Shown piece by piece: positions 57,934-64,000 of a stretch of DNA of 64,000 nt (position 1 is the stretch's first letter; the number at the start of each line of letters is the position of its first letter). The stretch comes from Mesodorylaimus sp. YZB2_4 (Eukaryota > Nematoda > Enoplea > Dorylaimida > Dorylaimidae). The notes under the pieces were generated by a model. That model ran no database searches. It was not told the DNA's origin and worked only from the letters and a program-made list of their open reading frames with translations. Made by a program: the position numbers and the translations under genes. The DNA lies in assembly GCA_030248295.1 (NCBI GenBank), contig JASANH010001671.1, positions 372,001 to 436,000 on the forward strand, written 5' to 3'.

Positions 57934-60900
57934 TTAGCCACTCGGCCGTTGCTCGCACGTCTCATAGTACTTAACTTTACCTTGTATATCCACGATATAT
58001 GTATCCAAGAGAGAATGCAAGCGCGAAAGCGTATCACCGTAGTTTTGTAATTTTACCTCGTTGCTGTCGAAACTTTTACGCTCTTCTGAAAAATCAAAGC
58101 ACAAAGGTAAGAAGCAAAGTGAGAAGCACATGAGGGATGGCAGAGTGGTTTTGTGAGAAAGGCTGCGAGAAAGCTGCAAAACTTGAGACGAGTAAACAAA
58201 GATTAGAAACATGCACAGTAACCCCGCAGGCAATCCGCAAGCACCAATCGGACAGGACAGAAAGTGCCATGCAGGTTGTACTATTTGATTCTTGACAGCT
58301 CTAACGGGCATTTCTCAGGATCCTTCAACGGATCTTCCACACCCGACTCGCATTGGCACAACGAAGCTTTCTTCGCGTATTCGTCCATGTCCTCGATAGC
58401 TTCGTCCAACCGTCTCTGCAATTCCTCTGACGCCATGCCATTCTCGTAGGCGTCGAGTGTGGCGTCATTTGCACCAGCCAGGGCCCGCAAGTCTACAAGC
58501 GGTTATACCGACTCGAATTCGGTACGCTTATATTAAGGATGAGTGATTACAAGGCTGTTAAGAGTGAGTGAGTGGGTGGGTGGATTCGAACCAAAAACCG
58601 AAACCAAAAAGAACATGCTGCCAAAACTGAAAGTCAAGCTGCCGCCCCAACCACCAGGATCACACTTACGCTCAATCTCTTCGATGTGCTTCAATGTTTT
58701 GTCCAATAAAGTAGTCGCTTTTCGTTTCAATTGTTCCGCCCTCGTCTGCGTTCCCTCCGACGCACCAGTCCGTTCATTCAACAATGCCGTAGCTTGATTG
58801 TACATGGTGGTCAATAGAGCTCGATTATCTTGCGCCGCCTGCGCTTTCCTTTTCGCCGCATCCGCCACGGCCACCGATCGATTCACATCTTTCCCAATTT
58901 GGAAATAATCTAATTCGACCGCCGTCAAATCGGCTTTCAAATTTTTCAAAGCCTCCGACGATTCAGCTGCTGATTTTTCCGCTGCTGCCGTTTCATTCGA
59001 AATCTAAAACACAATCAAATCCTCATTTCCATTATTCGCAAAGACGAATTTCCAATCTTACCGTGTGCAAATCGGTCTGAGCCGAATCGATATCGATATT
59101 TGCAGTTTTGATAGCTTTCTCAGCTTTTTCCTGGGCCTCATTAGCTTTCTGCAACGCATCAATAACCGCTTGACTCGTATTCAAAATGGTCTCCGCTTTT
59201 GTTCTAAAAAATACGTCCATACATTTTGCAGAAACCGCATAGGAGATAAGTTTTTCTCACTTGGCTAAATCGGCGTTCCACTTTAATCTTTCTGCTTCCG
59301 TCAAATTATTACGCGTTTCCCTCAAAATCGCATCGATATTGGTCAATTTGGCCAAGTGTCCTCGAATCTGAATTCCCAAATCCGCAATTTCGGACGGGTT
59401 CAAAGAAATGGTCGTATTCATGACTTCTTCAGCCAACGTCCTGATTTCGGCCGGAGTCGTATGCGGATCGGCCAGGAAAGCTGATATACGATCGTGTAGC
59501 TCCTCCAACGATTGACGCGTTTGATTCGCCTGTTGCGAGACACTCAGGGCCGTCTCGTAGGCTTGACGAGCATCCAACAACGCCTTCTCGCTCTCGCCCT
59601 GCGCCAAACGAACGCGTTGCAATAATTCGTGCGCTTCCGCTTGTTTCTTGTTCAACTTCTCATTAGCTTCCTGGGCGTACTGCAAAGCTTGTTCCGATTT
59701 CGTGACAGCACCTGAAAGTCACCAGCGTCAACCATCTGATCCCCCTTCCCTCCACAACCACCTACCTTCGCTACACGACGGCCCACCGCACTTTCCACAT
59801 CCAGCACCACCGCAAAGATCGTCGCAAGGATCGCCACGAGCACCACACACCATTTCGTTCAAACTGGGTATCCTTTCGGAAACCTCGTCCACTTTCACAG
59901 CCAACGCTTCCAACGCGGCCTCGTTCTCCTTGAATTGGGCATCGAAATCGCCTTGATTTGAAGCCAACTTTTCGGTTGTCAGACGACGTATAGTTTCCGA
60001 TTGACCAATAATGCCTTCAGTCGCATCAGCGCGTCGTTGAGCATTCAACGATGCACTAGCAGCCTCCCTGGTCACATTGTACGCGCCTTCCACATCCGTC
60101 TCGCGCAACGAGGTGGCGTTATCTTCCAATTCTTTCGTCAAAGCACCCAAATCGTCCGCCTTCTTTCGCAAAGAATCCAAACTGACCTCCGCATTGTCAA
60201 CGCGCACGTTGGTTTCCAAAACTCGTCGATCAACGTTGTCCGTTCTTTTCTTCGCGCCATCAATTTCCTTCCTGAAAACACCAATACATTCCATACCCAT
60301 AAAATTTGAATTTCCACTTTCTTACTCCAATTGCTTGATCTGCTCTCTGAGAGCATCAACATCCTGCCGCGAAATATTGGCAGTATTCAACTGCTGTTGA
60401 ATATCGCTCAATTGTTTCTCCATGTCCTTGAACTCGCTATCGTATACCGAACTGACACCAGTGTCTTCGATGCCACTAGCCTGAGCGACCAGACGGGCAG
60501 TTTCTTCTAAAATGGGCACCCATCACCTCAATCCCAACAAGCCATCTAAAACAGTATCGCACCTTTCAGTCCCTGCAAAATTCGATCCCAGCTCTGGAAG
60601 CATTCTCCACACGGCTCGCAGTACGGCCACGTTCCTTTGTATCCCCTAGCACACTGATCGCATTTCGGACCCCCCGATCCATCCAAACAAGGGCACGTTC
60701 CATTCTCACGATGACACTGCAAACTGGCCGAACCGATGCGATTGCACTCGCAGGCTGAAATGAACAAGAACGTCAGTCATCGCAAGCTGCACCTCACTTG
60801 TTTCCAAGCCTACACAGCTCAGGTCACTTGCAGAAGCCTCAGTCACATAGGCTCTGTACAGTCCATAAGTAGCCTGCAGAAATATTTTGAAACACTCACG

Positions 60901-62884
60901 CTTTTGCGATAAGTTGGGGTCACTTGACCTGTGCAGTCTACTATATCTGCCCCACTACTTTTATGCCACTCGGAAAACTGAAGATAACGAATTAGTCCAG
61001 CGGGCTAATCGTTCCATGTTTACACCTCAGCTGTGTGAAGATTCCTTTCCTATGCATGACACTCGCATTGCTGTGTGCCAGGCACGATCATGTCTGTAAC
61101 CCCCACTTTTACACCCCAGCCTACCCCGAAATCGCTAAAGCCCTATGCTCACAAGTGCCAAAGTAACGAGCTTGCCACTCACGTTTGCATTCAGCTCTCG
61201 GATCCCCCCAGAAGAAATTCTCGCATTCCGAGCACTTCCTTCCTCCACGTCCAATCTTGCACGAGCACTGACCATCCAACACGTTGCACTGCAATGCGGG
61301 TCCGCCATCCGGTCCCGTTACCACTCCAGTCGGATCGCAGCTGCACGCTTCGCATCCCGTTCCACTGTCCAACTTCCAATGATTCGGAGCGCACGAATCG
61401 CACCGCAGGCCAATAACGTTCGGCAAGCACGGACATTGACCGGAGGCTCGATCGCACGGCGGACCAGTCTGGTTCGTACCAAGGCTGTTGCAAACGCACC
61501 TGGAAAAAGGCAGTCTTTATACCATGCATTCTAGCCATACTTCAAACTACCCACCTTTGACACGATTGGATCTTCGCATCGCCGTAGAAACCCGATTTAC
61601 AATGCTCGCACTGAAATCCTTCCGTATTGTACAAGCATTTCACGCAACGACCGGTCTTTGCATCGCACGATTCGGGCACAGTGAAATCGATATTGCCACT
61701 ACAATCGCATCGTTCGCACGTGCCGCCAACTTCGTTCGGATTGCCCCAATAATTCGCACTGCACTTATCGCATCGTGCACCTACAAAACGAGCAACAATG
61801 TCTTGTCCTGCATAATCAGAGACCACCAGACGCCATACCTTCATATCCTAGTCGACAATTGCAAACCACGTTCTTGGTCGTGTGATCCAAATAGCACGTG
61901 TCCGCATGCTGGTACCCCGAACCAGATCCCCCAGGACATGGACAAGCACGGCAGGGAATATCGACGCCGCGTCTCGGATCTCCGTAGAAACCATCTTGGC
62001 ACCTACAACGAAACAGGCACCTGTCACACCCCCGTCATCCATTCCCTTCTTCCTCACCTTTCGCAGTAATGTCCAGTCGTCACATCCCTGCACTCGATAC
62101 AAGCACCAGTTTCCTGCGAGCAAATGTCCGCGTGTCCATTACACTCGCACGGACGACAGTCGGGGAATCCCCAATAGCCAGGCTGGCACGTATCGCACTT
62201 TCGTCCATACACACCATCACGACATTTGCAATTCCCATTGGCCAAATCGCAAAAGTTGTCCAACGATCCAACATTGTTGCACTCGCAAGCTAAACCATTC
62301 GAATGACCATATTCCCCTGTTCACAACGTCCCCGCTCGCACCAACTTACCCGAACATCCTTGCGGTCCGAATCCGAATGTTCCAGGCGCGCACTTATCGC
62401 ATCGACGGCCGATCACGTTCGGTTTACACTGGCACTGTCCGCCCTTCGCATTACATATACCACTGACGGAACCGGTCGGATCGCAATTGCACTCGATACC
62501 CTTGTCCAGAATCGAGGCCGCCAACGGGCAGATGTAGCGTTTGCACGTATCCGATAATCGTTCCAACGATGTCACGTCCAAAATCTGGTGTCGGCATTGG
62601 TACTGATTGAATTCGTGACGACGATAGTTGGCCAATTCGCTGCCGTCAGAAAACGCGCTCAGGGAATCAGTCGGAGGAGCGAGGACGATCTAGAACGATA
62701 CAAATATTTACAATTCAGCTTCATATCAAAAAAGGACGAAATTTTTATTAACTTACCGAATCGATTAAAATGGACGCGCTTCTGTCGGGAAATCCAGACT
62801 GGTACTCGCCCAAGGATATTCTAATCTGATAAGCGACACCTGGTTCCAAACACACCGCCGGGTGCACTTCGGCGTATCGTCCTC
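57934..62884 (-). CDS. Laminin beta chain, C-terminal two thirds (5' exons beyond right edge)
   Basis: Fourteen exons on the minus strand: 62757-62884, 62350-62689, 62058-62289, 61839-62002, 61555-61780, 61183-61499, 60563-60754, 60326-60506, 59766-60271, 59261-59711, 59062-59203, 58680-59003, 58343-58492, 57934-58085; about 1168 aa. The first two hold the end of the laminin IV/LF domain typical of beta chains ([20 protein letters not shown]). Then come about eight laminin EGF modules, with [19 protein letters not shown] and [13 protein letters not shown] as landmarks. A long coiled coil follows, interrupted by the beta-specific cysteine knob ([20 protein letters not shown]). The protein ends in a coiled coil with KVKYYETC, the terminal cysteine region that pairs with gamma chain. 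It forms the beta arm of basement-membrane heterotrimers. The last donor (gtgtgg at 58342) is weak, so that junction is the least certain. LN and first EGF modules are missing from the window. Confidence 0.95.
58550..58585. repeat. GAGT/GGGT microsatellite in laminin intron
   Basis: A short run of GAGTGAGT-GGGTGGGTGG type repeats. Confidence 0.5.
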
Positions 62885-63119
62885 CTACAAGAAAATCGAT
62901 TTCTCTGGTACTCATTATAATGTTTTCCTGGGGATTTTCTAGAAATTTCAAGGTAAACAAGGCGTGTGTGAAATAAGCACGTTTGCGATTAACTGGCAGC
63001 TAAATCTGGTTGGTTCGGGGAGACATTATGGACATCTTGGCTTGGCCAACAAAGAGAAGTAGGCAACTGTTTTTCCAATTTATGGATGACTCCGCCATCA
63101 ACATGGCTGACTTCGTCTG

Positions 63120-63240
63120 TGGGAATGGGGTCAGACCATGGCCTGCTTGTAGCCATGGCCTGCAATACCCTGTGTACCCAGTCAGACATGTTGCCCGCCA
63201 TGCACTTACAGGGGAGGGTTCGACTCCCGCCTGGCTAAAA
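63120..63240 (+). repeat. tRNA-derived SINE-like head (plus orientation)
   Basis: A B-box-like GGGTTCGACTCCCGCC lies at about 63216-63232, preceded by tRNA-like spacing but with poorly pairing arms, and followed by an A-rich stretch (GGCTAAAAAATG). Read as a SINE, not a tRNA gene. Confidence 0.45.
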
Positions 63241-63744
63241 AATGTGTTCCTTAGCCCTCGAGTGCGCTGTACAATGCTTGGCTGGGGATAAAGTGTGACA
63301 TGGCATGCATGGTTGCCTGAATCCAAAGGAAAAATATCGTTTGGATTCACTTCTAATCAATCCAAACTTTACCAATCATTTCTTGCTTGTTCAATAGACC
63401 AGAAAACGTTTTTGATAAATTTTACTCTCAACTATGCTTCACTCAAAGTTGTTTTCGGTTCGTTGGGTTGCTTAATAAAAATTGAATTGGCTTCAGGGTC
63501 ACTTGGGGTCGATGAATCGGCGGGCCAGAGAATAGGACCAATGACCTTGACCGTCAACATGCAACTTTGCAAGGTCCTTTCGTGGAGGTGATCTCCCCAT
63601 AATTTCCCTCTGTCAACACCCCTCCCGTCCGTGAGGTCATATCGTGGCCAAAACCAGGGAGCTTGCAGACATGGCCTGCATATGTTCATGTTTATGTTTT
63701 ACCACATCACCAAACGCTTATGCGCACTCGATGGTAAAGGGACA

Positions 63745-63842
63745 CATTTTACACGAAATGATTTACCAGGCCGCGAGTCGAACACTCGCCCGTAACTGCG
63801 CACCTGGCGTGAGAGGCAGAGGCCTAACCCACCAGGCCGGTA
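63745..63842 (-). repeat. tRNA-derived SINE-like head (minus orientation)
   Basis: On the minus strand an A-box-like GGCCTGGTGGGTTAGGCC is followed about 40 bp later by the B-box-like GAGTGTTCGACTCGC and then GGCCTGGTAAAT. Box spacing matches Pol III promoters. Stems mismatch a functional cloverleaf. Confidence 0.5.
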
Positions 63843-64000
63843 CCTTGTATACTCTCTTGACCTGATTGCTGCCAGCATGTAGGCCTCCAGCATCACAACA
63901 CCCCTTACCAGGATACAAAGTCGCTTGCAGGGTGTCATCTCTTGGCGACGATGAGCCACACGGTCCTTCCGGTCGTGGTCGTTCAGGTCGGATGAGTGAC

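Larger units (their letters stand above)
62885..64000. other. Probable laminin intron with SINE-like repeats
   Basis: No further laminin exon was found up to the window edge, so an intron over 1.1 kb is inferred. It holds two tRNA-like repeats, listed separately. Confidence 0.4.

Noticed and set aside
63745..63842. A tRNA gene on the minus strand
   Set aside because: Pol III-type boxes are present but acceptor and anticodon stems do not pair, so a SINE head is more likely.

Overview
The window is eukaryotic, gene-dense animal DNA with short introns (mostly 45-130 bp), GT..AG borders and acceptors ending ttttag or tttcag. A nematode is the best fit. The innexin carries the vertebrate-absent, nematode-style second extracellular loop and following helix, there is a short single-domain MSP-fold protein, and rhodopsin-type peptide and chemoreceptor-like receptors are present. 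A DNA polymerase beta gene is also present; to my knowledge Caenorhabditis lacks one, so an early-branching nematode is more likely than a rhabditid. A tardigrade or other ecdysozoan remains an alternative. Species was not determined. Exon borders were worked out by hand from reading frame, splice consensus and remembered family alignments, and may be off by a base or so.

Layout, left to right. 1-1738 (+): C-terminal end of an M1 aminopeptidase. 1839-3384 (-): BTB/POZ protein. 4773-7010 (+): SLC46 (folate-type) MFS transporter. 7729-8497 (-): small single-pass membrane protein with a Ser/Lys/Ala-rich tail; a decayed paralogue lies at 49290-50491 and a fragment at about 31.5-31.8 kb. 8.5-14.4 kb: mostly no recognisable gene. 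14368-18044 (+): innexin. 18476-21817 (-): DNA polymerase beta. 22323-23550 (+): histone H2A.Z. 23842-24354 (-): orphan type II membrane protein. 25168-26876 (+): retinol-dehydrogenase-like SDR. 28307-29572 (+) and 29783-30751 (-): two convergent receptors, the second with a stop codon at the NPxxY tyrosine. 32801-35502 (+): broken stonustoxin-family gene invaded by a repeat. 38874-39347 (+): insulin-like peptide with an extra cysteine pair. 41095-43142 (-): SLC17 transporter. 43.2-47.5 kb: nothing convincing. 47549-48089 (+): MSP-domain protein. 50999-51975 (-): SmD1. 52562-55323 (-): testin (PET plus three LIM). 55668-57284 (+): coiled-coil protein. 57934-62884 (-): C-terminal two thirds of a laminin beta chain whose 5' part lies beyond the right edge.

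These genes form no single pathway. They mix housekeeping genes (SmD1, H2A.Z, DNA repair), adhesion and cell-contact genes (laminin, testin, innexin), transport, and signalling (insulin-like peptide, receptors). Divergent pairs share short upstream regions: POLB/H2A.Z about 0.5 kb, testin/coiled-coil about 0.34 kb.

Gene-poor stretches hold dispersed repeats. They include a 72-bp palindromic MITE-like element in two copies, a foldback element with GCATC-type arms, tRNA-derived SINE-like pieces, and a repeat family shared between 34.5-35.2 kb and 48.3-48.8 kb. No CRISPR, rRNA gene or convincing functional tRNA gene was seen.
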